Positions 17,405 to 26,953 of a DNA stretch of 64,000 bases are shown one piece after another. Within the stretch, counting starts at the first letter, position 1. Every line of letters begins with the position of its first letter. The position numbers were made by a program, and so were the translations under genes. The stretch lies in the NCBI RefSeq assembly GCF_000735365.1, contig NZ_JMPL01000015.1, positions 1 to 64,000 on the forward strand, given 5' to 3'. Under the pieces are notes generated by a model. It made no database searches. It was not told the origin of the DNA and saw only the letters and a program-made list of their open reading frames with translations. Origin of the DNA: Kluyvera ascorbata ATCC 33433. GTDB lineage: Bacteria > Pseudomonadota > Gammaproteobacteria > Enterobacterales > Enterobacteriaceae.

Positions 17405-17433
17405 TAAAAAAACCAGCGCATAGGCTGGCTTTT
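17405..17433 (-). terminator. Intrinsic terminator of fur
   Basis: Reading leftward: AAAAGCCAGCC-TATGC-GCTGGTTTTTTT, starting 16 bp after the fur stop. Confidence 0.85.
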
Positions 17434-17448
17434 CGAGAGGCAGTACGC

Positions 17449-17901
17449 TTATTTTGCGACTGCGTCATGCGCGTGTTCATCTTCACGGCAGTCGCCTTCA
17501 GCGCAGTGACCGTAGAGATAAAGACTGTGGTTCGTTAAGCGAATACCATGCTTCGACGCGATTTCACGCTGACGAGCTTCGATGGAATCATCGCTGAACT
17601 CGATCACTTTGCCGCAGTCGAGGCAAATCAGATGATCGTGGTGATGCTGCTGGGTCAGTTCGAAAACGGATTTACCGCCTTCAAAATTATGACGAGTCAC
17701 GATGCCGGCGTCATCAAACTGGTTAAGTACGCGGTAAACCGTGGCCAAACCAATCTCTTCACCCATGTCGATCAGGCGTTTATATAAGTCTTCCGCGCTG
17801 ACATGGTGGTTATCCGGTTCCTGAAGGACTTCCAGAATCTTTAACCGTGGAAGTGTGACTTTCAGGCCAGCCTTCTTTAATGCGGTATTGTTGTCAGTCA
17901 T
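17449..17901 (-). CDS. fur: Ferric uptake regulator Fur
   Basis: 150 aa (E. coli 148). Fe(II)-dependent repressor of iron-uptake genes. The N-terminal winged helix contains LPRLKILEVLQEPDNHHVSAEDLY; the metal sites include the HHHDH stretch (residues 87-91) and CLDCG (93-96 region); the C-terminus is His/Asp/Cys-rich (GHCAEGDCREDEHAHD). It is translated through an overlapping leader ORF (uof). Relevant to the iron-related ATPase cluster earlier in the window, which has a weak Fur-box-like site. Confidence 0.98.
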   Translation of the reverse strand: MTDNNTALKKAGLKVTLPRLKILEVLQEPDNHHVSAEDLYKRLIDMGEEIGLATVYRVLNQFDDAGIVTRHNFEGGKSVFELTQQHHHDHLICLDCGKVIEFSDDSIEARQREIASKHGIRLTNHSLYLYGHCAEGDCREDEHAHDAVAK

Positions 17902-17983
17902 GCGGAATCTGTCCTGTTGCTAAACGATCAACTTCCATCAGTGAAAGTATCACAGAGAATGCACCCGAATTAATGCGTCTCAT
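17894..17983 (-). CDS. uof: Uof-like leader peptide translationally coupled to fur
   Basis: 29 codons beginning MRRINSGAFSV and ending TGQIPHD; its last codons overlap the fur start (CATGACTGA). In E. coli, uof translation is required for fur translation and is the target of RyhB. Caveat: the proposed ATG overlaps TATAAT, a good -10 box, so either transcription begins upstream or the true start is an internal codon such as GTG at codon 11. The overlap geometry is the main evidence. Confidence 0.5.
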   Translation of the reverse strand: MRRINSGAFSVILSLMEVDRLATGQIPHD

Positions 17984-18197
17984 TATAGAATGACCCTATT
18001 GAAATGAAAACAGCAAGAGCCGGGTAAACTAAGCTATCAAAAACGAGGCTTCACCGACAAAGTTACGATGAGACCGCGCTAAATCAGAAGATATTGTACA
18101 GGTATGCGCTAAAAAGTTAAAAAATTGTAGCTATTATTTTAATTGCTTTTACCTATTAATGAGGCGTAGTTTCATCACTACGCCTCACTGTTTTGCA

Positions 18198-18728
18198 TCA
18201 GGCGTTTTTGATCTCTTCCAGGTGCAGCTCTTCTGCAACCTGCTTAACCCATTTTTCAACGCGTTCAGCGGTCAGCTCAGGCTGACGGTCTTCGTCGATG
18301 GCCAGACCAACAAAGTGGTCGTCATCGGCCAGGCCTTTAGACGCTTCGAAATGGTAACCTGCCGTTGGCCAGTGACCGACGATGGTCGCGCCGCGTGGTT
18401 CAATGATGTCGCGAATGGTACCCAGCGCATCACAGAAATATTCAGCATAGTCTTCCTGGTCGCCGCAGCCAAACAGCGCGACCAGCTTGCCGTTGAAGTC
18501 CACTTCTTCCAGCGTTGGGAAGAAATCGTCCCAATCGCACTGCGCTTCGCCGTAGTACCAGGTTGGGATACCCAGCAGCAGAATATCGAATGCTTCCAGA
18601 TCTTCTTTGCTGCTCTTGGCAATGTCGTGAACGTCAGCGACATCTTTACCAAGCTGTTTTTGAATCATTTTTGCGATATTTTCGGTGTTCCCGGTATCGC
18701 TACCGAAAAAGATGCCAACGATTGCCAT
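18198..18728 (-). CDS. fldA: Flavodoxin 1
   Basis: 176 aa FMN protein that donates electrons to MetH, BioB, IspG/H and pyruvate formate-lyase activation. The phosphate loop is GSDTGNTE (residues 9-16); the isoalloxazine-binding loops are [15 protein letters not shown] and [13 protein letters not shown]. Nearly identical to E. coli FldA. It lies upstream of uof-fur on the same strand, 214 bp from uof, as in E. coli, where read-through fldA-fur transcripts exist. Confidence 0.98.
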   Translation of the reverse strand: MAIVGIFFGSDTGNTENIAKMIQKQLGKDVADVHDIAKSSKEDLEAFDILLLGIPTWYYGEAQCDWDDFFPTLEEVDFNGKLVALFGCGDQEDYAEYFCDALGTIRDIIEPRGATIVGHWPTAGYHFEASKGLADDDHFVGLAIDEDRQPELTAERVEKWVKQVAEELHLEEIKNA

Positions 18729-18878
18729 GAGTAAAATAACCTCTTGAAACTTAATGATATGGTGGTGGCTTATTGCCCACAGATAAGGGCAATCATAGCA
18801 GAACTGAGAAGCGTGCGGAAACCGCTATCGTGCCGTACTGCACACTCTGCTACATGAAAGTGTGTTTTGGGGGGATTT

Positions 18879-19172
18879 TCAGACTTTCCCCTGTCCGTGT
18901 AGCTGGGCCAACTGGCTCATCAACATCTCTTCGATGAGTTCGCTACGGCTCATATCACGGGCAGTCGCCAGCTCGTTGAGCGCATCAACGGCTTCGTTAT
19001 TCAGCTTCAGCTCCACGCGTTTCAGACCGCGCACTTTGTCGCGTTTTAACTGATTACGCTTATTAATGCGCAGCTGTTCGTCACGCGAAAGCGGATTGGT
19101 TTTTGGTCTTCCCGGCCGACGCTCATTTGCGAACAAATCTAAGGTCGTACGGTCCGTTTGTTCTTTTGCCAT
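18879..19172 (-). CDS. ybfE: YbfE, LexA-regulated ribbon-helix-helix-like protein
   Basis: 97 aa, the E. coli family length. Basic N-terminus (RRPGRPKTNPLSRDEQLRINKR) and a C-terminal ribbon-helix-helix-like part (RVELKLNNEAVDALNEL...SRSELIEEMLMSQL), so probably DNA binding. In E. coli it belongs to the LexA regulon. I see no clear CTGT-N8-ACAG box in the 129 bp upstream here. Function unknown. Confidence 0.9.
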   Translation of the reverse strand: MAKEQTDRTTLDLFANERRPGRPKTNPLSRDEQLRINKRNQLKRDKVRGLKRVELKLNNEAVDALNELATARDMSRSELIEEMLMSQLAQLHGQGKV

Positions 19173-19301
19173 GGTTCTGAGTGACTTCGGGGAAACAAGC
19201 TACCGGGCGGTGCCCAGTGCAGACAGCGCGCAATCATACATCAGTGAGACCCACACGCCAACGACCACGGCCATTCTGGCGCGCGGTCGATGCATTTTTA
19301 A

Positions 19302-20066
19302 TCATTCACTGAGGTAACGACGGATAGCCCGCAGTACCGCGTCCGGTTTTTCGGCGTGAACCCAGTGGCCCGCACCGGCGATGACGTGTGCTTTTGCCTG
19401 GGGGAATTGAGCCAGCAGCGCGCTGCGGTAGGCTTCGGTGACGTACGGTGAATTGCCGCCGGGAATAAACAGAGCAGGGTGGTCCCAGGCCGGAATGGCT
19501 TCCCAGCCCACGATATGCGGGTATTGCTCCCACAACACCGGTACGTTAAAGCGCCAGGCGCCGTCGACGAAGGATTTCAGCAGGAACTGAATCACACCTT
19601 CTTCTTTTAAGTATTCGCGCATTACCGTCGCGGCCTGCTGGCGAGTTGCCACACCGGCGCTGGTGACGGCGTTAATGGCCGCAAAAATCTCATCGTGGCG
19701 ACGGACGTGATAATCCACCGGTGCAATATCAATTGCGACCAAGCGGTCGATGCGTTCTGGGGCCAGCGCGGTAAGCGCCATCACCGCTTTGCCACCCATG
19801 GAATGGCCGATAACCGTGGCTTTTCCGATGCCGTTGGCATCAAGCGTGTCGAGAAGATCCTGAGCCATGGCGGGATAGGTCATCTCATCGGCACGCGGTG
19901 AGAGGCCATGGTTACGCATGTCGACCTGGATGATATCGTGATCGGTAACCAGGTCGCGGGCCAGGATACCCAGATTATCGAGGCTGCCGAACAGGCCGTG
20001 GACGAGAACGATGGGAGAATTATTGTGCAGGTTTTGTGCAGATTGCGCTCGGACATTCAATTTCAT
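19302..20066 (-). CDS. ybfF: Alpha/beta-hydrolase esterase YbfF
   Basis: 254 aa soluble esterase; the E. coli enzyme hydrolyses short-chain acyl-CoA and malonyl-CoA esters in vitro. Oxyanion region VHGLFGSLDN (22-31), nucleophile elbow GHSMGGK with S89, an Asp in the VAIDIAPV strand, and the C-terminal catalytic His in GAGHWVHAEKP near 232. Divergent from seqA across a 182-bp gap. Confidence 0.95.
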   Translation of the reverse strand: MKLNVRAQSAQNLHNNSPIVLVHGLFGSLDNLGILARDLVTDHDIIQVDMRNHGLSPRADEMTYPAMAQDLLDTLDANGIGKATVIGHSMGGKAVMALTALAPERIDRLVAIDIAPVDYHVRRHDEIFAAINAVTSAGVATRQQAATVMREYLKEEGVIQFLLKSFVDGAWRFNVPVLWEQYPHIVGWEAIPAWDHPALFIPGGNSPYVTEAYRSALLAQFPQAKAHVIAGAGHWVHAEKPDAVLRAIRRYLSE

Positions 20067-20248
20067 AGCAAAGTTCTTTTTTTCGCATTGTCGGGTTAGG
20101 GTATCATGTTGGACATTCTAACGCTCAGGGGCAAGAGAGGAACTCATCCGAATTTTGCCGTCTTCCTGGTTTGGCGCTACCCGCTGTTGGGTTTTGACTT
20201 TATAATCCCAATGAATTGTATTCAGAAAAATTATCGCACCGGATTAAG

Positions 20249-20821
20249 ATGAAAACGATCGAAGTTGATGACGAGCTCTATCGCTATATTGCGGCTCACA
20301 CTCTGCACATTGGCGAGAGCGCGTCCGACATTTTACGGCGTATGCTGAAATTCTCCGCCGCTTCCCAGCCCGTGGCTGCTGCCGCTGCGCCGGTCGTCAA
20401 AGCAGAACCGGCTCCTGCTCCGGCCCCGGCTGCTGCTCCCGTTGCTGACGTAAAAACGGTGAAAACCGCCAAAGATAAAGTTCGTGCCATGCGCGAGCTG
20501 CTGCTCTCTGATGAGTATGCCGAGCAGAAGAAAGCGGTTAACCGCTTCATGCTGGTTCTGACTACGCTGTACGCTCTGGACAACAAAGCGTTTGCAGAAG
20601 CTACCGAATCCCTTCACGGTCGTACCCGTGTCTATTTTGCGGCTGATGAGCAAACGCTGCTCAAAAACGGCAATCAGACAAAACCAAAACAGGTTCCGGA
20701 TACGCCATACTGGGTCATTACCAATACCAATACAGGCCGTAAATGCAGCATGGTCGAACACATCATGCAATCAATGCAATTCCCGGCGGAATTGATTGAG
20801 AAGGTTTGCGGTACTATCTAA
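20249..20821 (+). CDS. seqA: Replication initiation regulator SeqA
   Basis: 190 aa, compared with 181 in E. coli. Binds hemimethylated GATC and sequesters oriC. The start MKTIEVDDELY at 20249 is the family start; the open frame from 20216 is longer only by chance. The N-terminal oligomerisation domain (1-35) and C-terminal DNA-binding domain (from DKVRAMRELL on, with NTNTGRK near 160) are conserved. The linker is an expanded Ala/Pro tract (APAPAPAAAP), about nine residues longer. pgm follows 38 bp later, as in the E. coli seqA-pgm operon. Confidence 0.97.
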   Translation: MKTIEVDDELYRYIAAHTLHIGESASDILRRMLKFSAASQPVAAAAAPVVKAEPAPAPAPAAAPVADVKTVKTAKDKVRAMRELLLSDEYAEQKKAVNRFMLVLTTLYALDNKAFAEATESLHGRTRVYFAADEQTLLKNGNQTKPKQVPDTPYWVITNTNTGRKCSMVEHIMQSMQFPAELIEKVCGTI

Positions 20822-20859
20822 TACTGACAATCTAACCCTTGCATAAGAAGGACCAGGCA

Positions 20860-22500
20860 ATGGCAAACCATACCCGTGCAGGACAACCTGCACAGCAGAG
20901 TGATTTGATCAACGTCGCACAACTGACGGCGCAGTACTACGTGCTGCAGCCTGACGTGAGTAACCCGGAACATGCGGTGAAGTTCGGTACGTCCGGACAC
21001 CGTGGGAGCGCGGGTCGTCACAGCTTCAATGAAAAGCATATTCTGGCCATTGCTCAGGCGATTGCTGAAGAGCGCGCGAAAAATGGAATTACGGGCCCAT
21101 GCTATGTCGGGAAAGATACTCACGCGCTCTCTGAGCCGGCGTTTATCTCCGTTCTCGAAGTGCTGGCAGCAAACGGGGTGGATGTCATTGTTCAGGAAGA
21201 CAATGGCTTTACGCCAACTCCAGCGGTATCTAACGCTATCCTGGTTCACAACAAAAAAGGCGGCAAGCTGGCCGATGGGATCGTGATTACGCCATCCCAC
21301 AACCCACCGGAAGACGGCGGCATCAAGTACAACCCACCAAACGGTGGCCCGGCTGATACCAACGTCACCAAAGTGGTTGAAGACCGCGCGAATGCGCTGC
21401 TGGCAGCAAATCTGGAAGGCGTGAAGCGTATTTCGTACGACGCGGCACTGGCTTCCGGTCACGTGAAAGAAGTCGATCTGGTGCAGCCGTTTATTGAAGG
21501 GCTGGCGGATATCGTCGATATGGCGGCTATCCAGAAAGCCGGTCTGACCCTGGGCGTTGACCCGCTGGGCGGTTCCGGTATCGAATACTGGAAGCGTATT
21601 GCTAAGCACTACAACCTGAACCTGACCATCGTTAACGATCACGTTGACCAGACTTTCCGCTTTATGCACCTCGATAAAGACGGCGCGATCCGTATGGACT
21701 GCTCCTCCGAGTGTGCCATGGCGGGCCTGCTGGCGCTGCGTGATAAGTTTGACCTGGCGTTTGCTAACGACCCGGACTATGACCGTCACGGTATCGTCAC
21801 GCCGGCTGGCCTGATGAACCCGAACCACTATCTGGCAGTGGCAATCAACTACCTGTTCCAGCATCGCCCGCAGTGGGGCAAAGACGTTGCCGTGGGTAAA
21901 ACCCTGGTCTCTTCAGCAATGATTGACCGCGTGGTGAACGACCTGGGCCGTAAGCTGGTAGAAGTACCGGTCGGTTTCAAATGGTTCGTTGATGGTCTGT
22001 TCGACGGTAGCTTCGGCTTCGGCGGCGAAGAGAGCGCGGGCGCTTCCTTCCTGCGCTTCGATGGTACACCGTGGTCTACCGATAAAGACGGGATCATCAT
22101 GTGCCTGCTGGCGGCGGAAATTACTGCCGTCACCGGTAAGAATCCGCAGGAGCACTACAACGAACTCGCGGCTCGTTTCGGCGCGCCAAGCTACAACCGT
22201 CTGCAGGCTAGCGCCACTTCCGCACAGAAAGCGGCGCTGTCTAAGCTCTCTCCAGAAATGGTGAGCGCCAGCACGCTGGCGGGTGACCCGATTACCGCGC
22301 GTCTGACGGCGGCACCGGGTAACGGCGCTTCTATCGGCGGTCTGAAAGTGATGACCGACAACGGCTGGTTCGCGGCGCGTCCATCCGGTACCGAAGATGC
22401 CTACAAGATTTACTGCGAAAGCTTCCTCGGTGCTGAACACCGTAAGCAGATTGAGAAAGAAGCGGTAGAGATTGTCAGCGAAGTGCTGAAAAACGCCTGA
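20860..22500 (+). CDS. pgm: Phosphoglucomutase
   Basis: 546 aa; interconverts glucose-1-P and glucose-6-P. The start [13 protein letters not shown] at 20860 follows AAGAAGGACC. Active-site phosphoserine S146 lies in [11 protein letters not shown]; the metal loop is DPDYDRHG, the sugar loop [10 protein letters not shown], and the phosphate loop [10 protein letters not shown]. Length and sequence match E. coli Pgm. Probably transcribed with seqA and ended by the terminator at 22514. Confidence 0.98.
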   Translation: MANHTRAGQPAQQSDLINVAQLTAQYYVLQPDVSNPEHAVKFGTSGHRGSAGRHSFNEKHILAIAQAIAEERAKNGITGPCYVGKDTHALSEPAFISVLEVLAANGVDVIVQEDNGFTPTPAVSNAILVHNKKGGKLADGIVITPSHNPPEDGGIKYNPPNGGPADTNVTKVVEDRANALLAANLEGVKRISYDAALASGHVKEVDLVQPFIEGLADIVDMAAIQKAGLTLGVDPLGGSGIEYWKRIAKHYNLNLTIVNDHVDQTFRFMHLDKDGAIRMDCSSECAMAGLLALRDKFDLAFANDPDYDRHGIVTPAGLMNPNHYLAVAINYLFQHRPQWGKDVAVGKTLVSSAMIDRVVNDLGRKLVEVPVGFKWFVDGLFDGSFGFGGEESAGASFLRFDGTPWSTDKDGIIMCLLAAEITAVTGKNPQEHYNELAARFGAPSYNRLQASATSAQKAALSKLSPEMVSASTLAGDPITARLTAAPGNGASIGGLKVMTDNGWFAARPSGTEDAYKIYCESFLGAEHRKQIEKEAVEIVSEVLKNA

Positions 22501-22513
22501 GTGATGGGGTAAG

Positions 22514-22542
22514 AAAAAGGGAGCCGAATGGCTCCCTTTTTT
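22514..22542. terminator. Bidirectional terminator between pgm and the PPOX gene
   Basis: AAAAAGGGAGCC-GAAT-GGCTCCCTTTTTT hairpin. It separates the convergent pgm and PPOX genes and touches the 3' end of the latter. Confidence 0.9.
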
Positions 22543-23017
22543 ATCTCTCCGCGTGCTGGCGGCAGGTTAACATCTGGCAATCGATGCGCACGACGCAAAC
22601 CGCTTTCAGCATGTCATCCCGATAGCTGAATGTTTGTCCCGGCACGGCCTGGCGCATAATGACATTTAGTCCGTGCACCATTTCCTCACGTTCATGCAAA
22701 ATAGTCGCCCATCCGCTGGCAATAATACTGGAATAAGCAAAGCTATAGTCGCATGCATCGGCAGCCGGAATTAATTGGTGATCGCCATCAATTTCAAGAC
22801 TAATAGCAGGGTCTTTACGCAGTAAACGCATCTTTTTTCCGCTACGCGCGCCGTGAAAATAGAACGTCCAGCGCCCGTCTTCATGCGTATAGCCGAAATT
22901 GACGGGCACAATATATGGGCTGTACTCATCGTTAAGGGCGATGCGGCAAATCTGATGGTGCTGAAGCAGACTACGAATTTTATCGGTGTCGCTGACGATG
23001 CGTTCTGGATTGCTCAT
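22541..23017 (-). CDS. Pyridoxamine 5'-phosphate oxidase family (Nim/PPOX-like) FMN-binding protein
   Basis: 158 aa. Split-barrel flavin fold: CRIALNDEYSPYIVPVNFGY then WTFYFHGARSGKKMRLLRKDPAISLEID, the pattern of NimA-like pyridoxamine-phosphate-oxidase-related proteins. No signal peptide. C-terminal Cys/His (CVVRIDCQMLTCRQH). It sits between pgm and potE, where E. coli K-12 has no such gene, 61 bp beyond potE and on the same strand. Substrate unknown; flavin-dependent reduction is a family-level inference. Confidence 0.8.
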   Translation of the reverse strand: MSNPERIVSDTDKIRSLLQHHQICRIALNDEYSPYIVPVNFGYTHEDGRWTFYFHGARSGKKMRLLRKDPAISLEIDGDHQLIPAADACDYSFAYSSIIASGWATILHEREEMVHGLNVIMRQAVPGQTFSYRDDMLKAVCVVRIDCQMLTCRQHAER

Positions 23018-23078
23018 GATGATGGTCTTATCAGAAAAGAAGAAAAGTGGGCTGCAGTGGTCTGCAGCCCGGATAGAT

Positions 23079-24395
23079 TTAACCGTGTTTGTTTTTCAGT
23101 TCAAAGCGCGGCGATACCAGCCCGTACAGCGTCCAACCGAGGAACGTCACGATGGAACCGTACAGCATCGCTTCTTCGCCGGAAGAGTAGAGCGCATAGA
23201 AGCTATACATTGCCCCAATGAATGCTACGAAGTTGGCGATGCGTGCTTTGTTCACCGGCACGTTAGCCATCCGCTGGATAATCACCAGCGCAGCCATCGA
23301 CAGGATGTACGGAATAATGTTGGTCACGACGGCCAGGTTAACCAGCACGTTGAACTGGTTGTTCAGCGACGGGCTAATGGTCATCAGCGACAGCCCGGAC
23401 TGGATAATCACGATGACCAGCATCCCCTGAACCGGCGCATCAGCACTGCTGACGCGGGAGAAGATTTTCGGGAAGTAACCTTCGTCCGCCGAGGATTTGA
23501 ACACCTGAGCAATGGTGAACTGCCAGCCGAGCAGCGAACCGCAACAGGACATCACCATCAGCGCCATGATCACTTTCCCGACTTCCGGGGTGAACATCTG
23601 CGCGAAGGCCAGGCCGAACGGCGCGGTGGAGTTGGCCAGGTCCATGTTTGGCACGATACCGGCAATCACGTTGGTGGAGACGATGTAAATCACCGCCGCC
23701 CCGAGCGTCCCGCCGAGCACGGCAATCGGCACGTTACGTTCCGGATTTTCCACCACTTCGGCGTTGGCACAGGCAGATTCCAGACCAAGGAACGCCCACA
23801 GCGTCATGGCAATAGAAGAACCGACGGCGCTAAAGAACGGCACGTGGTGCGGGTTCCAGGATTCGACGTACATTGTCGGGCTGAACCAGTACCAGCCGAT
23901 GATGCACAGACCTACCACCGGAATAATGACGCCCCATACCGTGATGCTGCTGATCTGCCCGGTAATGCGCGCACCGCCGAAGTTAGCAACGGTACAGATC
24001 CACAGCACGCCGATGGTGGCAAGCCCGATCTGCACCGGGCTCAGTGCGGCACCGAAAAGCTCGGTACCGTAACCCACCGCCGAAATGGCGATAGCGACGT
24101 TGGCAATCAGCAGTGAAACCCCGTAGGTATAGTTAGCCATAAAGTTGCCCGACTTACCGAAGGCATACTCCGCGTAGCCGCCCATACCGCCGGGTTTCTT
24201 ACTGAACATCCCACATTTTGCAAAGGCCCAGGCCAGCGCCATCGAGCCGACGGCGGTGACCAGCCAGGAGATAATGGAGATGGTGCCGACTTCAGCGAGT
24301 TTGGTGGGCAGCATGATAATCCCGGAGCCCATCATGTTCACCATTGTCAGGATGGTGAGCTGAACAACACCCATCTTATTGTTGGCTTTGCTCAT
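23079..24395 (-). CDS. potE: Putrescine/ornithine antiporter PotE
   Basis: 438 aa APC-family inner-membrane transporter with about 12 hydrophobic segments; starts KMGVVQLTILTMVNMMGSGIIMLP with the family GSGI signature. Exchanges external ornithine for internal putrescine as part of acid response. Its start overlaps the speF stop by 4 bp, so the two are coupled. C-terminal LVSPRFELKNKHG is cytosolic. Confidence 0.97.
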   Translation of the reverse strand: MSKANNKMGVVQLTILTMVNMMGSGIIMLPTKLAEVGTISIISWLVTAVGSMALAWAFAKCGMFSKKPGGMGGYAEYAFGKSGNFMANYTYGVSLLIANVAIAISAVGYGTELFGAALSPVQIGLATIGVLWICTVANFGGARITGQISSITVWGVIIPVVGLCIIGWYWFSPTMYVESWNPHHVPFFSAVGSSIAMTLWAFLGLESACANAEVVENPERNVPIAVLGGTLGAAVIYIVSTNVIAGIVPNMDLANSTAPFGLAFAQMFTPEVGKVIMALMVMSCCGSLLGWQFTIAQVFKSSADEGYFPKIFSRVSSADAPVQGMLVIVIIQSGLSLMTISPSLNNQFNVLVNLAVVTNIIPYILSMAALVIIQRMANVPVNKARIANFVAFIGAMYSFYALYSSGEEAMLYGSIVTFLGWTLYGLVSPRFELKNKHG

Positions 24396-26587
24396 AATTT
24401 CTCCCCTTTCAGCAGGGCAGGTTGCGGCTGCTGAGTCTCAATCACGTTGCACCACACTTCTTTGCGGCCGTCGTGTTCCTGGATATAAACCCCCTGCAGC
24501 TCTGGCGCGAAGCCTGGCAGCAGGTTGATGCCTTCTTCCAGCGCTTTGAAGTAACGCAGAACGGAATCACCCCAGATTTCCCCAGGAACAACGCACAGCA
24601 CGCCTGGAGGATACGGCAGGGCACCTTCGGCGGCGATTTTGCCTTCCGCCATCGACAGCGGTACCAGCTCAACCTGACCACGAAGGTAGGCGTAGTTGGC
24701 GTCCTGCGGATTCATGCTGACGCGTGGGAAGTGTGATTTACGGAACATCTCTTTTTGCAGCTGTTTCACGTTGTGACGCGCATACAGGTCATGCATTTCC
24801 TGGCAGAGCTGGCGCAGGGTGTAACCGGCATAGCGGTCTTTATGCTGACCGTAGAGCGATGGCAGAACCTCTTGCAGCGGCGCATCGGCTTCCAGCAGCG
24901 TTTCGAAACGGACCAGCAGCGCGACGAGCTGTTGCAGCTTGGCCATATCTTCCGCTGGCGTCAGCAGGAACAGGATGGAGTTGAGGTCGCATTTTTCCGG
25001 CACCACGCCGTGTTCACGCAGGTAGTTCGCCAGAATGGTGGCCGGTACGCCGAAGGTGTCATATTCGCCTTCAGCATTAATGCCCGGGGTGGTCAGCAGC
25101 AGTTTGCATGGGTCGACAAAGTACTGATGTTCAGCATAGCCTTCAAAACCGTGCCAGCGCTCGCCCGGTACGAAGTGGAAGAAGCGCAGATCGTTGGCAA
25201 TGGTTTCGGTCGGCCATGACTGCCATGCTTTACCGTCAATTTCGCCTGGTACGAACGGGCGAATATGGTGGCAGTTATCGAGGATAAGCTTACGCGCTTC
25301 GATACCGTTGGAAACGCAGTCCATCCACATATTGCGGCCAGCCTGACCTTCATGCATACGGGCGTTCACGTCCAGGGCGGCAAACAGCGGGTAGAACGGA
25401 CTGGTGGAGGCGTGCATCATAAAGGCGTTATTGAGGCGTTTATGCGGAACATAGCGCTGTTGGCCTTTGATATGGCTATCTTTCTTGTGAATCTGTGAAG
25501 TCTGAGAGAAGCCTGCCTGCTGTTTGTGCACCGACTGAGTGACCAGAATCCCTGGGTCGTTTTCGTTGAGTTCAAGCAGCAGCGGCGAGCAGTCGGCCAT
25601 CATCGGAATAAACTGTTCATAGCCAACCCACGCGGAGTCGAACAGGATGTAGTCGCAGAGATGACCAATTTTATCAACCACCTGACGGGCGTTATAGATG
25701 GTGCCGTCGTAGGTGCCAAGCTGAATCACCGCCAGGCGGAACGGGCGCTGATTACGCGCGCGGTTTGGCGCAACTTCGGCAATCAGTTCACGCAGATAAC
25801 CCTCTTCAAAACAGTGGGCATCGATACCACCGATAAAGCCGTACGGGTTGCGCGCGGTTTCCAGATAAATTGGCGTAGCCCCCGCCTGTAACAGCGCGCC
25901 GTGGTGGTTGGATTTGTGGTTGTTGCGGTCAAACAGCACCAGGTCACCCGGGGTGAGCAGGGCGTTCAGCACCACTTTGTTAGAAGACGAGGTGCCGTTC
26001 AAGACGAAGTAGGTTTTATCAGCGTTAAACACTTTGGCGGCGTGCTGCTGTGCAATGCACGGCGCACCTTCGTGGATAAGCAGATCGCCCATCGCCACGT
26101 CGGCGTTGCAAAGGTCAGAGCGGAACAGGGTTTCGCCAAAGTATTCAACAAACTGGTTGCCCGCAGGGTGACGGCGGAAGAATTCACCCCCCTGATGCCC
26201 CGGGCAGTCAAACGCGCTGTTACCCTGTGCCACGTAATCAACCAGCGCGCTGAAGAACGGTGGGCGCAGGTTCACTTCATACTTGTGCGCGGCCGATTCC
26301 AGCTGACGACCATAGAAGTCATTGCGGGTTTCGTCATGCTCGAATACCCCTTGAATACGTGAGAGATATTCGGCGGGAACAATCTGGTCTTTATTAATAG
26401 CAATAAATACTGGCAGGTTATAACCCGTCGCATCTATTTCATCGAGTTTACCGCACTCAACGTCTTCAATAGATAATACGGCAGCAGCAACATCAATAAA
26501 GTGAGTGTCGCAGGTATTGATAATAGCGCGCTGGGTAGTAAAACAGTCCGGGCAAGTACGGCTTACGGCAATTTTTAATTCAGACAT
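24392..26587 (-). CDS. speF: Inducible ornithine decarboxylase
   Basis: 731 aa PLP enzyme that converts ornithine to putrescine, consuming a proton. It has an N-terminal wing domain and a core with LNGTSSSNK near 200, SAWVGYEQF, and PLP lysine in QSVHKQQAGFSQTS near 355. Fold type I prokaryotic Orn/Lys/Arg decarboxylase. Preceded by a long leader containing speFL; in E. coli ribosome arrest on SpeFL by ornithine lifts Rho-dependent termination. Operon with potE. Confidence 0.97.
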   Translation of the reverse strand: MSELKIAVSRTCPDCFTTQRAIINTCDTHFIDVAAAVLSIEDVECGKLDEIDATGYNLPVFIAINKDQIVPAEYLSRIQGVFEHDETRNDFYGRQLESAAHKYEVNLRPPFFSALVDYVAQGNSAFDCPGHQGGEFFRRHPAGNQFVEYFGETLFRSDLCNADVAMGDLLIHEGAPCIAQQHAAKVFNADKTYFVLNGTSSSNKVVLNALLTPGDLVLFDRNNHKSNHHGALLQAGATPIYLETARNPYGFIGGIDAHCFEEGYLRELIAEVAPNRARNQRPFRLAVIQLGTYDGTIYNARQVVDKIGHLCDYILFDSAWVGYEQFIPMMADCSPLLLELNENDPGILVTQSVHKQQAGFSQTSQIHKKDSHIKGQQRYVPHKRLNNAFMMHASTSPFYPLFAALDVNARMHEGQAGRNMWMDCVSNGIEARKLILDNCHHIRPFVPGEIDGKAWQSWPTETIANDLRFFHFVPGERWHGFEGYAEHQYFVDPCKLLLTTPGINAEGEYDTFGVPATILANYLREHGVVPEKCDLNSILFLLTPAEDMAKLQQLVALLVRFETLLEADAPLQEVLPSLYGQHKDRYAGYTLRQLCQEMHDLYARHNVKQLQKEMFRKSHFPRVSMNPQDANYAYLRGQVELVPLSMAEGKIAAEGALPYPPGVLCVVPGEIWGDSVLRYFKALEEGINLLPGFAPELQGVYIQEHDGRKEVWCNVIETQQPQPALLKGEKL

Positions 26588-26749
26588 TTTTCATCTCTTT
26601 ATTTTAGGTAATAGCAGTCCCTCAATTTCCCGAATGAGAAATTGATATCGCCGGAAAAAAAGCAAAACGATCTCGCTGACAATAACGTCAGGGCGTGAGC
26701 TTCTTTTGAATGTGGCAAACCCAGCCGGTCCGGTGGCCGGAAGCTTTTA

Positions 26750-26874
26750 CCCGTCATACTTCAAGCTGCAAGTGCGTTGGCTGCGTTCGTTCACCCGAAT
26801 GACTTACTAGAGTAAGCTCATCGGGATTCACTCTCTTGCCGCCTTCCTGTAACTCGAATTATTTAGGGTATAGG
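26750..26874. repeat. ERIC-type intergenic palindromic repeat inside the speF leader
   Basis: About 125 bp. Contains the central palindrome GACTTACT-AGAGTAAGCTCATC and GGGATTCACT, matching the core of ERIC sequences, with outer ends ATACTTCAAGCTGCA and TGTAACTCGAATTATTTAGG forming an imperfect terminal inverted repeat. Located between speFL and speF, so it should be transcribed as part of the speF 5' leader. The rest of the 366-bp gap (26588-26953) shows no gene. Confidence 0.8.
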
Positions 26875-26953
26875 TTTGTCAGAGCGAGCGCTGGCTACAG
26901 GCGTGAGCCCGTATTAGCAGGGAATAACTGCGAGGCGCCCGAAGTCGGGAGAC

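Noticed and set aside
19173-19301. LexA box for ybfE
   Set aside because: YbfE is in the E. coli LexA regulon, but no CTGT-N8-ACAG-like site could be found in the upstream 129 bp.
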